Assembly (NCBI GenBank): GCA_023433945.1 | Contig: JAEYTP010000097.1 | Coordinates: forward strand, 1-6,860 | Source: Bacillota bacterium | GTDB lineage: Bacteria > Bacillota > Clostridia > Acetivibrionales > DSM-1351 | Length of the DNA stretch: 6,860 bases | Reading direction: 5' to 3' | Shown here: in pieces, positions 6,705 to 6,860 of the stretch | Layout of the letters: each line of letters begins with the position of its first letter | Position numbering within the stretch: position 1 is the stretch's first letter | The notes under the pieces: model-generated | Told to the model about the DNA's origin: nothing | Seen by the model: only the letters and a program-made list of their open reading frames with translations | The model's database searches: none | Program-made: the position numbers and the translations under genes

Positions 6705-6810
6705 TTTATTCGATTACATTGGGATATGTTGTACAGATATTATTATATACGTTATGCAGATGTTAATATTATAATTGATATAAATAGTTTTTTAAGAGGG
6801 AGTGTTGCAT
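6705..6810 (+). other. AT-rich hypF-hypC intergenic spacer
   Basis: This spacer is 106 nt and strongly AT-rich. It contains no convincing terminator hairpin. A TATAAT lies at 6770-6775 but no -35-like hexamer sits 16-18 nt upstream, so a promoter for hypC is only a weak possibility. The end holds the hypC ribosome site AAGAGGGAG (6794-6802). Read-through from hypF is the simplest reading. Confidence 0.4.
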
Positions 6811-6860
6811 ATGTGTTTGGGTATGCCATCAAAAGTAGTTGAGATTAATGGAAATAAATG
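6811..6860 (+). CDS. hypC: Hydrogenase maturation chaperone HypC (N-terminal fragment, cut by window edge)
   Basis: Only the first 16 codons are visible and read MCLGMPSKVVEINGNK. This matches the HypC/HybG family start (MCLxxPxKVxEI), in which Cys2, after removal of Met, binds the iron of the Fe(CN)2CO unit together with HypD. The ATG is preceded by AAGAGGGAG at 8 nt spacing. HypC is a small protein of about 70-90 aa, so most of it lies beyond the window. Its position after hypF fits a hyp cluster, and hypD and hypE would be expected next. Family assignment rests on this short but characteristic motif and on context. Confidence 0.87.
   Translation, partial: MCLGMPSKVVEINGNK

Noticed and set aside
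6770..6775. TATAAT as a dedicated hypC promoter
   Set aside because: There is no -35-like sequence at 16-18 nt and the surroundings are almost pure A/T. It is kept only as a note in the spacer entry.

Overview
The window is AT-rich, carries genes on the plus strand only, and reads as an ordinary chromosomal segment of a low-GC Firmicute, most likely an anaerobic Clostridia member. The evidence is the order infB-rbfA-nrnA-truB-ribF, which is the classic Firmicutes translation/RNA-processing block, the NrnA-type DHH phosphoesterase, strong AGGAG-like ribosome binding sites, and hydrogenase maturation genes immediately downstream. The species cannot be named from sequence alone.

Layout: 1-750 is the C-terminal end of infB (translation initiation factor IF-2; its 5' part lies outside the window). 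751-895 is a non-coding gap with two adjacent inverted repeats and a TATAAT box just before rbfA. 896-1246 is rbfA (30S assembly factor), 1263-2228 nrnA (nanoRNase/pAp phosphatase), 2231-3154 truB (tRNA U55 pseudouridine synthase) and 3246-4175 ribF (riboflavin kinase/FAD synthetase). 4197-6704 is hypF (carbamoyltransferase of [NiFe]-hydrogenase maturation), and 6811-6860 is the start of hypC, cut by the window edge.

The first block combines 30S initiation and assembly (IF-2, RbfA), tRNA modification (TruB), turnover of very short RNAs (NrnA) and flavin cofactor synthesis (RibF). The second block begins the synthesis of the Fe(CN)2CO ligands of [NiFe]-hydrogenase: HypF makes the carbamoyl group that becomes cyanide, and HypC, with HypD, receives it on the iron carrier. 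Only 21 nt separate ribF from hypF, so the hyp genes may be read from the housekeeping transcript.

I see no mobile element, CRISPR array, RNA gene or clearly new system. The points most worth a second look are the mutually exclusive hairpins between infB and rbfA, the inverted repeat abutting the -10 box there, the tight ribF-hypF junction, and two hydrophilic inserts in HypF, one of which contains an in-frame repeat.
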